Notes under the pieces: model-generated
Told to the model about the DNA's origin: nothing
The model's database searches: none
The model's input: the letters and a program-made list of their open reading frames with translations, nothing else
Made by a program: the position numbers and the translations under genes
Shown: positions 21,584 to 34,100 of the stretch, one piece after another
Layout of the letters: every line of letters begins with the position of its first letter
How positions within the stretch are numbered: the first letter of the stretch is position 1
Source: Panagrolaimus kolymaensis
Taxonomy: Eukaryota > Nematoda > Chromadorea > Rhabditida > Panagrolaimidae
DNA length: 64,000 bases
Assembly: GCA_028622995.1 (NCBI GenBank)
Contig: JAJQJQ010000052.1
Coordinates: forward strand, 1,736,001-1,800,000
Direction of reading: 5' to 3'

Positions 21584-22637
21584 TCAACAATTTCGTTGCC
21601 GTTCATCTTTGAATGGATCTTCTGGATGACCACTTAAAAAATTCTTCAACCAAAATGTCCTTGGTTTTTGTGGAACATTATTCAATTGTTTCATTTCTTC
21701 ATCGGTTAATTTAAAATCAAAAATATCAAAGTTTTGTTTGATTCGAGTTTCATTGGTGGATTTTGGAATAACAGCAAAATCATTTTGAATTAAATGTTGA
21801 AGTAAAATTTGTGCTGGAGTTTTGGAATGTTTTTTGGAAAGTTCAAGAATCAAAGGATCGGTTAATGGAATTTCTTGACTAAAAGTGAAATATTTGTTAA
21901 TCTTTTTTCGAGAGTAAAATCGCTTACTTTTCGTCATCAACATTTTTAATTTTCTCACGATTTGGTGAACCAATGGGAGCATAAGCGGTTACGCTGATTC
22001 CATGGTTTTTGCAAAATTCAACCATTTCTTTTTGTTGAAAATAAAGATGAATTTCAATTTGAATATTATGAATTGGAATTTTAGCAATTTTAAGAATCCG
22101 TTGAATTTGGTTTAAATTAAAATTTGAAATTCCAATCGCTTTAGTTAATTTTTTTTCATATAATTTTTCTAAACCTTCCCAAATATTTTCAACTTTTATT
22201 CCATCATCACTGGAACAGGGGTTGTGAGCTAAATAAAGATCAACATAATCAATTTGGAGTTTAGCCAAAGATTCTTTCAAAGCAGATTCTTGTTTGTCTG
22301 GATGCAAAAAATTTTGAGGGCATTTAGTTGTAATAAATATTTCTTCACGTTTTACAATTCCTTCAGCAAAGCATTCAGTTAAAGCTTGACCAATATATTC
22401 TTCATTTTTATATGCCGCGGCAGTGTCAATCATTCGATAGCCATTTTTTATTGCAATTTTGATTGCACGTATTAAAGATTCGGAGGAGGCCTAAAATAAT
22501 TTATTTCTTTGTTAGTTTGTTAATTGAGTGGAATTTATATATATAAAAATAAAAGAAAGGCTTACAGCAGAAGTTCCAAGTCCAATCAAAGGCATTTCAA
22601 TTCCATTTGACAAAGTTAAAGTTTTGGAAGATGACAT
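21584..22637 (-). CDS. Aldo-keto reductase
   Basis: Exons 22566-22637, 21928-22490 and 21584-21878 give 309 residues, the normal family length. It reduces carbonyl substrates with NADPH in the cytosol. The (beta/alpha)8 hallmarks are present: LSNGIEMPLIGLGTS at the N-terminus, MIDTAAAYKNEEYIG (catalytic Asp and Tyr), FITTKCPQ (catalytic Lys), LYLAHNP (His), AIGISNFNLNQI and VIPKSTNETRIKQNFDIFDF for cofactor binding. The substrate is not evident. The gene converges on the coiled-coil gene 245 bp away. Confidence 0.92.
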
Positions 22638-23028
22638 TATTCTTTTAATTTAGCAATGCTTTAGTGTTGCCAAATACCAAACAAAATAATGAGAAAAAGA
22701 GTTTGATTGCAAAAAAAAATCAATGAAACAAAAATGAAAAACCAAAATATTGGAGAAAAGAAAAAGTTAAATGAAAAAGGCGATGATTTTTGGTCTGAAT
22801 TGTTGGACAGACATTTTGGTTTGGTGAACGAACATGCATGCATGCAAGCCGGCCATGATAATGTCCGACAAACAGCAATAATAAAAAGCAAAGTTTAAAT
22901 TAAAAAAATTTATTAACAAAAATATTTCCATTTTTTTTTAAATATTTCTTTCAATCATATTTTTCAATATTTATATTTTTGAAGAATCCAATAAATATAT
23001 TTAGTTTCAAAAAAAGCTTTATTTTTAT
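22638..23028. other. Intergenic
   Basis: Promoter side of the aldo-keto reductase gene and 3' side of the next minus-strand gene; includes ATGCATGCATGCAAGCCGGCC near 22834. No supported gene. Confidence 0.5.
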
Positions 23029-23870
23029 TTAATGCCAAAACCAATAAAATATTGATAAAAATTTATTTGGACAATTATCAAATTTTGAAAGTTTTTTTGT
23101 TGCAGCTAATATTGGATTTTCTTTATCCTCATCATCGCTTACCAATAATCCATTTGGAGGATTTATGTGATACACTGCAGTTAAATAAGGCATTCCATTT
23201 TCATCGCAACCATAAAAATAGGGATTTGTAATTCCACAAACTCCTATAATTCTCCTTTTCTTAATTCGTTTTATTCCTGCAGCTTCCGCAAGAATTCCAG
23301 TAAAAAGGATATCTTCCACAGAAATGAGATAAAAATTTGGAGTTTGTTGAAGGATAAATTTAATTGCAGTGGAAGTTAAAAGATAAGAAGGGCCATTGCA
23401 ATAATCTGGGGAATATGAATCTGGCCAAGCATATTTTGGAATATACCTATAAAAGATATTTTGGGTAAAATGCTGCAACAAACAAAACAAAAATATTAAA
23501 AAACTACCATTTTTCTCTTGGATTTCGTTCAGGCGATTGTTGATGAAAAACTCGACAAAATATTACTTTCATTGAATGTTCATTCGCGATGGAATCAAAA
23601 TCATTTTTAATCCAATATAATAGCCTCGGAATAATTACAACGCTATCATCATCGGTTTTAAGAATATATGGTATATTTGGACAATATTTTTGTTGCCAAT
23701 TTAATCCAGCATTAATCTTTAAAAACAATACTTATGTTAGTTATTTTTTGATTTAGAAAAATGTTTTAACAGAACCCTTACTTTCAAAGGCAAACTTTCA
23801 TAAACATCAACAAAATCGGTGATAATTAAATCATTAAAAATTATGGATTCATTTCGATTTGAGATTCTAA
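23029..23870 (-). CDS. GT31 galactosyltransferase-like, N-terminally truncated
   Basis: Visible exons are about 23782-23870, 23508-23716 and 23029-23446. They encode the C-terminal half of a beta-1,3-galactosyltransferase-type (GT31) enzyme: IITDFVDVYESLPLK, YILKTDDDSVV (DDD metal-binding motif), NGPSYLLTSTAIKFI and VEDILFTGILAEAAGI. Such enzymes sit in the Golgi with an N-terminal membrane anchor, but no anchor or upstream half is found here. The region upstream is occupied by an oppositely oriented copy of the same gene (23874-24648). The exon 23782-23870 may begin at the TTAG acceptor near 23871. It is either a truncated pseudogene with an open frame or depends on a distant 5' exon. Confidence 0.75.
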
Positions 23871-23873
23871 CAG

Positions 23874-24648
23874 AATGGATTTACAAGATTCTTATTCAAA
23901 TTTAACCTTAAAAGTAAAGTAAGCCTCTTTTGTATCAAAAATATTAATATTTGATTTTTAGACTTATGCATTGTTGGATTGGCAACAAATAAATTGCCCA
24001 GAAATAAAATATATTTTAAAAGCAGACGATGATAGTGCTGTAAACATTCAAAGATTATTATATTGGATTGAAAAGGAATTTGAGGATTTAACAATAAAAT
24101 ATTATAATAAAGTTATTTTTGGTTTTGTTATGCGATATAATCCGCCTTACAGGGATTCTAAAAGTAAATGGTAAGGATTTGTTGTTGGAAATGCAAATTT
24201 TTATTTTTATCCAAGCTTTTCTTTTTATAGGTATGTTCCAAAATATGCATGGAAAGAAAAATATTTTCCTAACTATTGCAATGGCCCTTCGTATCTTTTA
24301 ACTTCCACCGCGGCGGAATTAATTCTTCAAGAAGCTCAAAAGTTTTATCCTATTTTTGTTGAAGACGCGTTTTTCACTGGCATTCTTGCTGAAGCTGCAG
24401 GAATTCAAAGAATAGATAAACCAAATATTTTTAGTATTAAATTTGTTAATGATTCAAGTTATTATGGATGTGATGGAAATGGAATTCCATATTTAACTAG
24501 CATATATCATATTGGTGAAGATAAATTTTATTTACCTCAAGATAAAGAAAATCCTATGAAAGCTGCAAACGAAATTTTGCTTAAAACTCAATGCCCAAAC
24601 AGATTTATATCTTTTATTTATTCGTTTTGGTATTGGTCGAGGATATAA
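23874..24648 (+). CDS. GT31 galactosyltransferase-like, N-terminally truncated (inverted copy)
   Basis: Exons about 23874-23913, 23962-24170 and 24231-24648. The last two have exactly the same lengths (209 and 418 nt) and phases as those of the minus-strand copy. Motifs are LQDSYSNLTLK, YILKADDDSAVNI, NGPSYLLTSTAAELI and VEDAFFTGILAEAAGI. As in the other copy, no N-terminal anchor or first half of the catalytic domain is present. The two copies meet head to head with almost no spacer, their 5'-most exons being only a few bases apart. Frames remain open in both. Confidence 0.75.
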
Positions 24649-25463
24649 AAAAATAATAAAATTAGAAAAATTTAGAAAAATTCGCAAAATAAAAAAACTA
24701 AAGTCGCAAATTTTACAGTATCAAATCCCTTTACTTCGAATTAGCAAAGGCAAAAAAAGAAAACAAGCATAGCAGCTATTAGTTGACCAACATCTTCACA
24801 CTAAAACTTTTTTTTATTTAGTTTCCAAAAAAGAAAAAATGTTTGCAATTAATGTTGTTGATCATCATTGCTTCAAAAATTATGAATCAAAACCAAAATA
24901 AAAAACTCTGTTTCAATCAATTTTTTATCCTTCAAAAATAAAACAGACGATACAATGCTTTTATAAGTGGAGTAAATGAAGCCCAAAATGCTATCGAAAA
25001 ATGTGGCAGATATCTTTTTATGTTTTTAAAATAAGCAAACAATCATTAACTCAAAGCAGCAATGAAAATTCAAAAATGAATTGAAGAACATCAAATTACA
25101 GTAAAAATTTGGAACAAAATTTCTTTTCTTCTTTTTGCAAGTTATTAGATTGGTCCAAAGTTGTTAGTATTTACATTACATATATAATACATATGTAGTA
25201 AATTTATCACAGGTTTAGTGATAGCAACAAAAAAAAAGTTTTACTTGATTCACACGTTTCAGTCAGGCCTTTTTTAAATAGCCTGACTTTTAAAACGAAA
25301 ACAGTATATTTTTACTGGCAGTTGTGCGCGTGCAGCAAAAGCCTAGAGAATCCATTTCTCTCTCTCACAAAAAAATCAATCAAAGCTTTCAAACAAAAAG
25401 TTAAAACTTTTTTTCTTCATTTCATTTCAATTTTGGATTCTGCTGATGATTTTATGATCAACG
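24649..25463. other. Intergenic upstream of the P450 gene
   Basis: AT-rich with no supported coding. A small hairpin-like TCAGGC...GCCTGA pair lies near 25262-25288, about 180 bp before the P450 start. Confidence 0.5.
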
Positions 25464-27228
25464 ATGGGCTTGGCAACTTTCCTGATCTTTACCTCAATTG
25501 TTGGAGTAATCTATTATGCTTTCTTCAAACATTTACAACATCGTCGACGCTTTGATGGTATTCCTTCACCTCGTTCATATCCAATCTTTGGTCATATGCT
25601 GATTACAAAGCCTGATACTCAAGGATTTATGGATCAAGTTATGGGAATGGCAAATATGTATCCTGATAAACCTCGCATGGTCACTTTTTGGGCTTTTGTG
25701 AAGCCGATTGTTATGATTTATTCTCCTGAATCATTGGAACCAATCTTCACAAATCCTAAGCACCTCAACAAACCATTCCTGTATAATTTGCTTCAACCTT
25801 GGCTAGGTTTGGGACTTCTTACTGCGTAAGTTTTTGCTTATTTTTCTTTCACTTTTATTAACCATTCATCATTTTTCAGAGTTGCTGAAAAATGGCGTCC
25901 ACGAAGAAAGCTGCTTACTCCAACCTTCCATTATGATATCTTGAAGAACTTCGTCTTTGTTTTCAACAAGCAATCAGAAATCATGATCCAAGAACTTCGA
26001 AAGCATGTTGAAAAGAGGTAAGTTTTGTTTTTGAGCTTTTTCGAAACTTTTCATCTTGTTTTTGCAACTCGTGATAAACAAAAAAGCTTATAAATGAAGC
26101 GTTCTTGTTACTTAACATTTCCTTCTTTTTCAGTGATGAACATATCGATATTGGGAATTACGTCACCCTTTGTGCCTTGGATATCATCTGTGAAACTTCT
26201 ATGGGACGATGCGTGGATGCTCAATTGAAAGCTGAATCAGATTATGTCAAAGCTGTTCATCGTATCAATGACATCATTCAACGTCGGCAAAAGCATCCAT
26301 GGTTCTGGAGTGATTTGCTTTTCAATCTCTTTGGTGATGGAGCTGAACACAAATGGGCTTTGAACGTTCTTCATTCGTTCACTCGCAAAGTCATTCAAGA
26401 ACGACGTGAAGAATTTCAAAAGGATTCAATTGTTACAAATGAACGTTTGGCTTTCCTTGATCAATTGCTGATGATGGAACAACGAGGTGAAATCACTCTT
26501 GATGAAATTCAATATGAGGTTAGTTTCACATTTATTCCTTGCTCTTTTGATTGTTCACCTTTTTAGGTTGATACTTTTATGTTTGAAGGTCATGATACCA
26601 CTGCTTCTGGAATCACATGGGTATGCCATCTCCTTGGAAATTACCCCGAAGTTCAAAAGAAGGCTATTGAAGAAATCGACTCTGTTCTTGGTGAAGCTCA
26701 AGAAATTTCATATGAACATTTGAGCCAACTCAAATATGTTGAATGCATCATCAAAGAAAGTCTTCGATTGTATCCTAGTGTTCCTATCTTTGCTCGTGTT
26801 CTTGGTGATGATCAAGAAGTGGCTGGTCATATCATTCCTAATGGAACTCAAATCCTCGTCAATCCTTATCTCATTCATCGTGATCCTTCTCATTGGGATG
26901 AACCTGAAGAGTTCCGACCCGAAAGGTAAGCACTCATTGCTTCTTCCTTAACATTTTCACCTTTTTCTCTTTCAGATTCCTTCCTGAAAACTGTGTTGGT
27001 CGAAATGCCTTTGCCTTTGTTCCATTCTCTGCTGGAAGTCGAAACTGTATTGGACAGCGCTTTGCTATAATGGAAGAAAAAACTCTTATTGCTTCAATCC
27101 TGCGCAACTTTGAAATCAAAAGTGTCCTACGTCGTGATCAACAAGAATTCACAAGCGAACTCATCTTGCGTCCCATTGGTGGTGTTCATGTTCATCTTCG
27201 TCCTCGTTTACCGAAACTCGTATTTTAA
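25464..27228 (+). CDS. Cytochrome P450, CYP4 family
   Basis: Exons 25464-25825, 25880-26017, 26134-26518, 26567-26925 and 26976-27228 give 498 residues. An N-terminal hydrophobic anchor ([16 protein letters not shown]) is followed by the proline-rich hinge [18 protein letters not shown]. The I-helix is [14 protein letters not shown], the ExxR motif is [14 protein letters not shown] is EFRPERF and the haem loop is [15 protein letters not shown] with the Cys ligand. These are CYP4-type signatures; CYP4 enzymes usually omega-hydroxylate fatty acids, and the nematode substrate is unknown. It is complete and of normal length, bound to the ER membrane. Downstream it converges on the acid phosphatase gene (162 bp between stops). 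Confidence 0.93.
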
Positions 27229-27390
27229 CTTTGTAATTTTTAATATACTTATGTAACTTTGTAAAATTTGTAATTTTATCATTGTAAACTTGTAATAATA
27301 AATATTTATTTTATGTAAATCGAATTCGCTTTGGATTATTTTTATTGTGAAAGCTTTATTGCTTTTGCACACTGTCATCATTTGGAAGTT

Positions 27391-29260
27391 TTAAAGTAAT
27401 TGGTGGCTTAATACTTTGTTCATGACTAAAATAGCTAAAATAATGCTCCATGATTCAATGAAGCTTTTGGATAACGTGGAAGTAGTGGATGTTAAATCCA
27501 ACGATTGAGCACAAAGCTGAAACATGGCTTTAGTAATTTTAACACATCAATGAATAATAAACAAACATCGTGGGCAGTTGTATTAGGTCGATATATTTCT
27601 CCTCCAGATGCCAAAAGTTCAACTGTACATTTTCCATAACAATATGGAATATCCAGATCAAATTTTGAATGGCTTACACCATCCGTATTCAATGGGAAAT
27701 AAACAAACTAAAATCAAGGGAAAAGTTTTTTGATTAAAACTTTGGAAGAAGATTAATTGTGTCTTACTTTAACAGAATTAGTTCCAATATCATCATTTTG
27801 CCATAATTCCACGGCAACCGCTGAAGAATAATGAGGATATCCGTCTTCATTCCAATTAGTATGATTTAAACCCAAAACTGTAAACAATGCTGCGATTGTG
27901 GTGTCGTGCTAAAAAACCTCTGCATTGACGACATTGCTCCATTAACCTATGTTTTTTTTAACTCACAGCAGAATAAGCATAATATTTGAGATTTTTAAAA
28001 AATGGACAAAAATTCTGATTTGTATTATTCAAACAAGCTATTTTTTGTTGCATGTGCCCAATAATTGACCAAAGTAAGCTGCCTCCACGAATTTTTGGGA
28101 CTTCAATAGAGAAATCAATGCCATTCATTTTAGTCAAATCTAAAAGTATTTTTTTTATCAAATGAAAATAGATTCTTATGTGATTAACTCAAGGCACATT
28201 GGAGATACATATTTTTTTAGTGGCTAATAATTTTTGGTTGTTATAAATATTGTAATTTTTTGTTGATGGTTTTATGTATGCATGCATTGCTACAGTAACA
28301 TCCTTCCCACTCTCCTTACTTACTTAATCCATTATTCCAATATTCTACGATATCATTAGTTTTATTGATGTCATCAAACATGGCTTGATTAATTCCTTCA
28401 ACTTGTGGCCTTTTCCATACTCGCTAAAAACCTTTTTTTTTGTTTGTTGATAAAAAAAAGGGAAGAAAGAAAGACAACAAACGTCAATAAAAAGTGCATC
28501 AGCAACAATCCATAAATTTTCGAGGGTTACATTCATTCCAGTTATTTTACTTATATCATTTAATAATGTTGCTTTCTCTTTTTCTAATGCTTTATATTCG
28601 GGTGTAGTTTTAGTTAAATTCCATAATTCGCCTTGTCTTTTACAAATCATATCAGGATTTAGAGTGTAATCATAATCATCATTGATGGTATGAATTGGAA
28701 TTGGAATAAAGCCAAGTCCTAAAATTTTTTTTATTGATTTTATTTTTAGCTTTATTTGGTTTATAAAAAGTATCGAACCTTTTTCAGTTTTAGGCCATTC
28801 AGTAATATTAGGATAGCTACAACCCGCTTCTTCTTTAGGACCAGGAAACATTGCAATCATATTTGATATTGCAGAAATCATGGTTCGATTTACATCTAAA
28901 AAAAATATTCTTTCTAACTCAATTTTTAAAAGCCTTTCTTTTTTTACCCGTGGATCGAACATAAATTTCATTACTTTTATAGCTTGGATTTAAAAGTTTA
29001 TAACCTCCGTCACCATTTCCATCAACATATCGATCTCTTAAAGTTTTTCCCAAATCCATATGTTGCCTCATTCCAAGTTCAGTTAATTGTCCAAAACCTT
29101 GAGGCCAATCATTTTCTTGAGTTGGATCTTTGACAAATGTCGTTGTTGGTGTTCGATCTCCATGTCTCCAAACAACTTGAACAAAAACTAAGGTATCATC
29201 ACAAAAAGTAAAATTAATAATGAATCCAAAAATTATTGCTAAATTTATGGATAATTTCAT
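27391..29260 (-). CDS. Histidine acid phosphatase, secreted/membrane-anchored
   Basis: Eight exons (28948-29260, 28779-28895, 28483-28718, 28324-28423, 27967-28139, 27768-27908, 27567-27707, 27391-27516) give 448 residues. A signal peptide is followed by VVWRHGDRTPTT, the RHGxRxP motif with the phosphate-accepting His. The second catalytic motif, HDTTIAAL, begins exon 6. IYVRSTGDVNRTMISA-type sequence across the exon 1/2 junction is also typical. A hydrophobic stretch near the end (SWSIILAILVM) suggests a membrane anchor, as in several nematode acid phosphatases. The enzyme hydrolyses phosphomonoesters in acidic or luminal compartments. Many N-x-S/T sites occur. Confidence 0.9.
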
Positions 29261-31193
29261 TTTTTGAGGAAGGAAGCAAGGAAGGAGGATGATTACCTAA
29301 AACTTGGAAGGAAAAATTTAAAAAGAGAGTATCTGGGTTTTGAAGATGGTCAATGAAGGTTAAAAAAAAGAAAGAAGATGCAACTCGAAATGGAAATTTC
29401 TGTGATTTAATAATTTCTCAAATATTTTCTCACGAACTTCTGAAATAAAAACTTTTGTGGTGAAAATTTTTGGGAGAAAAGTTAAAACTAAAAAAGCTAC
29501 AAAAAAATTTGAAGTTCGTTAATAAACATTCAAGAATATTCGATTCAAAACTCGACGATGAACCTTTGCTTTTTATCCAAAAAAAAATCCAACAATAAAA
29601 GATAATCAAGTATTTATTTTCTCAGTTTTGTTTCAACTGTCAATCATATTTATTTATTATTGACGACCTCTTTGAAGAAGTTTTAATATTTACTCAGTAA
29701 ACACACACCCACAATTAAAAGATAGATACTTATACCTAATTTCTCTCATGACTTTTAATTTAAAAAATGCTATTTAGCTATCTTCAAATCTTCAAAGTGC
29801 CCAAACAGTCTAGAAAAATATATATATTCAAGGATTTAAGAAAAACTGAAAACTTGAAGCAACAACAACAAAAACGTGATCTTTCAGGATGGAATGTAAG
29901 AACCAGAGACAAGAAAGTCAAAGTTAAGGGCAATGACGACCACAAAAATGAAGTTGTCGACGTTTCATTTATTTTTTATTTTATTTTAAAGCCTTTTTTT
30001 GGAGGAATAAAAGAAAATTAAAGCCGATTTCACACATTTTCTTTTTCTTATCAAATTTTTTTTTGATTTTGAAGAAAATGAAATAAAAGAAGAATAAAAA
30101 AAATGAGTGTTAAAAACGCTTCGCTTTTTAGCCACAAAAAAATGAAAAGAAAAAAGATTGTGAATCATTTATTTTTTAATTTTTAAAAAAAATTTTTTTG
30201 AAGTCGGCGAAGTCATTAGTTTTTTGGGAATGAATCCCACAAAATGGATACAACAAGCTAGAAAAAAAAACCGAATGCAGTTAGAAATTTCTTCTTTTGC
30301 CATTCTTTCTTTTTCAAAACAATAAAATAATACCATTTTGCAATTTGCAAATATATGTATGTATGGTACGGTAAATATTTGAGAAAATAAAAATGTATTT
30401 TAGGTGCATAAACTCTAAACTCCTTCAAACAACAATTTTAATGACGCCATTCAGGAAGAAAGAAGAAAGATGCTTTTTATAATCTCTCTTTTTTTTTCAT
30501 TGATAATAAGTTTTGCCGTCGTCGTCTGATTATTTTTTATTCCCTCTTATTTTCAAGCGTAATTGAGGGTGTGACATGTTCGTTCCTTTAAACAAAAATA
30601 TTTTTTTTGAATAAATTTGCCGTAATCGAAAAAAAAATGAAGCGAGTTTTGGAGAAAAAAAAATCAAATTGCTAAAAAAACTATGCTTTAAAAAATGAAA
30701 GAAAAATTTTTATCCTCAAAAGTTTGAGTTTATGAACAAACTAAAAAAATGTAAACATAAAATTGCAGTTGATTTAACTCAAAATCATTTTGTGTTGAAT
30801 GAATGAATGGATTCCTTCGAAATTGAATCGAAGCATCAAAAAAGCTGTTTGTTGAATGAAAGCGACAAAAAAAACCTTTGATGTTTTTCAAGATTTTGAA
30901 AAAGCGCACTTTTTTTCTATCTTCACAAACAAATAAAATTCCCACAGCGAATAATTTCTTTGCTTTACTCTTTCAACTTTGAAAAAAAAAACTTTGAACA
31001 AATTTTTGATTGAAGAAATCCTTGAATTTTCTTTTTCTAATTCTTTTTTGATTTATCCTTTTTGCTATCAAACACTTTTTCCGTTATCGTCCTCGTGTTC
31101 TTTAAAAGCTTATCCACCTCTAAAAGCTAGTACCATAAAGCAGACTCGTCTAATTTTTATTTCATTTTTAGGTTTCAACAACCAAAAACCACC
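29261..31193. other. Intergenic between divergent genes
   Basis: Nearly 2 kb of AT-rich DNA between the acid phosphatase (minus) and the RNA polymerase I gene (plus). The longest open frame (29767-30021) has no family match and no splice partner. A TTCATTTTTAG acceptor at about 31171 lies 23 bp before the polymerase start and is a probable trans-splice site. Confidence 0.55.
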
Positions 31194-34100
31194 ATGTTGC
31201 GCTCAAATGATCCTCCATTTATGGATTTCGACCAATTTTCATTGAGGTCTTATTCGGCAAGAGAAGTTCAAAAGCTGAGTGTTTTAAAAGTATATCAAAC
31301 TAAAACTTTTGATGCTGTAAGTTTTATCTTTCATATTCCTTCTAATATTCATTTCTAACGCTATGATTTTCAGCTTGGACATCCCATTGAAGGTGGACTT
31401 TATGATCTCAAACTTGGTCCAGTTAATGATCATGAAAAATGTGTAACGTGCAATCTTAATGGCAAATTCTGTCCTGGTCATCTTGGATATCTTTCACTCG
31501 AAGTTCCAGTATTCAATCCTGTTCATTTTCCATTTATGTTTAACGTAAGAAATTGCTATTATTATCTTTCTTGCTTCTAATCATACATACATTTTTTAGT
31601 TATTGAAAGGTACCTGTGTTAATTGCCATAGATTCATGTGTAAAACGGATGGACCAACAACAAAAATATTGCTTGCTCAATTACGCTGTATTGAACTTGG
31701 TGTTACTGAAATCGCAGAAGCTTTAGGTACTAGTATTAAAGAAAAATTGCAAAATGCCGAAAATAAAGCTGATGTTGAAATTATGTTTACACAACTGTTT
31801 TATGAATGAAAAAGTTAATGCTTCTTTTTTTAGATCTGCTTGAAAAATTTGCAAAGTTTAATATGGATGAAATCGATGAAGTGATCAGAAATTATACTGG
31901 TAAAAGCATCGAGGAATTGGATAAAGCATCAGGCATTTCCGCAAAAAATGAAGTTGATTTTCGTCGATCATTGATGAAAGAGTATATGAAAGCCCATTTG
32001 GTACTTTGTTTTCTCTCTTTAAACCATGTCATCATTACTTATCTTTTAGTTTAAACATCGTGTGAAATGTCCTTTGTGTAAAAGAAGAAATGGCGCCTTT
32101 AGAAATGATTCTCATCGGGCTATTTTACTTGATTTTGGCGCTCAAGGAATTCATGGCAAAGCATCAATGAGAGGAGGTGGAAGACTATCTGATTTGGGTG
32201 ATAGCAAGCTTATTGCCGATACTGGTCCTATAGAAGAATATTTGGATGAAATTGAAAAAGAAAAGTCTGTGGCGCTTGGTTTCCTAAAAAAAGAAAATCC
32301 GCTAAAAATGCAACTAGAAGCAATTCAAAGTGGACGATGTACAAAGCTGATTTGGAGAGCAGCTGAAGTTCGAGAACATTTTCGTTATGTTTGGAAAAAT
32401 AATGGTGATGTTCTAAAGAAGTTATTTTCGTTGTTTTCAAATGAAGAAGATGATGTTTGTCCCATGGATATACTGTTCTATGAAACGCTTATCGTGCCGC
32501 CAAACAAATTTCGTCCTATTCGAATGTTTCAAGGAGAACAATTTGAAGATCCTCAAACAGTATCATTTCGACGAATCATGGAAACGAATCAACTTATTCG
32601 ATATGCTAAAGCTTCTGTTAATGAAACTGGTGAAATTATTGGTGATGCTGAATTTAATGCTACTGCTGAATCCAAACTTGGCTCAGGAAGTATGGTTGAA
32701 AAACTTCATCGTGTCTATGTTGATCTTCAATTGAAAGTTAATTGTTTGTACGATTCGGATCTAAACAAAACTGAACAACGTCCTGTTCCTGGTATACGTC
32801 AGCTACTTGAAAAGAAACAAGGTCTATTTCGAATGAACATGATGGGAAAAAGAGTCAATTATGCTTGCCGATCTGTTATCACTCCTGATCCATATCTTGA
32901 TGTTGATGAAATTGGTATTCCTGAAATTTTTGCAAAAAAACTCACTTTTAATGAAATGCCAAATGCAATGAATTTGGCAAAACTTCGTGAACTTGTTAAA
33001 GCTGGTCCTGGTGTTTATCCTGGTGCAAATTTTGTTATTACAGAAAAAGGATGGAAAACGAATTTATTAGCTGGTGCACAACACAGTGAAGATAGAGAGC
33101 GTGAAGCTCGCCTCCTTAGAATACCTAGTGCGTTTAATCCGGAAAAAGAAAAAACACCTTTTGAAAGTAGCACTGTGAGTTATTTTTCGATTAAACAATG
33201 TTTTGATAAATAATATTGTATAAAGCTTTGTAAAATTCTTTCATGTGTCATTATAACTTCTTTTTTTATAGGTATTACGTCATTTACAACGTGGTGAAAT
33301 GGTATTAATGAATCGTCAACCATCTCTTCATAAACCTTCAATTATGGGTCATCGAGTAAGAATCTTAAAAAGTCAACGAGCATTGCGAATGAATTATGCA
33401 CCATGTAAAGCATACAACGCTGACTTCGACGGTGATGAAATGAATGGACATTTTATTCAAAATCATATTGGACAAGTTGAAGCAGCTGAATTAGGTATGA
33501 TGTTATTATTATTATTTTTCTCGTTTCATTACCTGTTCTTATTTTAGCTGATGTTGGCAGCAGTTATCTCGTTCCAAAAGATGGCACGCCTATTCTTGGC
33601 CTCATCCAAGATCATGTTGTTTCTGGTGTTCTTCTTACTATGCGTGATACTTTTCTTGAAAAGCATGAAATTGTTCAACTTTTGCTTGCATCATTTTCTC
33701 AAACGACTCAAAGGCTTCACCTTCCGCCTCCAGCTATTCATCATCCTCGTAAACTATGGACTGGAAAACAAGTTGTTACAGCTATTGTTCAAAATTGCTC
33801 ACCTAAGAAAGCTCATCTCATCAATTTAAAAGGAAAAGCTAAAACAAGTCTCAGTTGTTGGAAAGTTGATGGATGTCCTGCACCAAAACTTGAAATGAGC
33901 GAATCTGAAGTTATTTTTAGTCGAGGGGCTTTGGTTAATGGAGTTTTGGATAAAGCACACTTTGGTGCAACTCAATATGGTCTTATTCATTGCTGTTTTG
34001 AACTTTATGGTCACAAAGTTGCAACAAGAATAATGAGCTGCTTTTCACGTTGCTTTACCACTTATTTACAAGTTTGTTTCGTTTTTTTACGTATGTTTCT

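Noticed and set aside
29767..30168. Open frames in the polymerase upstream region
   Set aside because: Low complexity, no splice partners, no recognisable domain.
31727..31833. Continuing the third polymerase exon to the stop at 31809
   Set aside because: It would end the protein early; removing 31727-31833 as an intron restores a frame that aligns with POLR1A.
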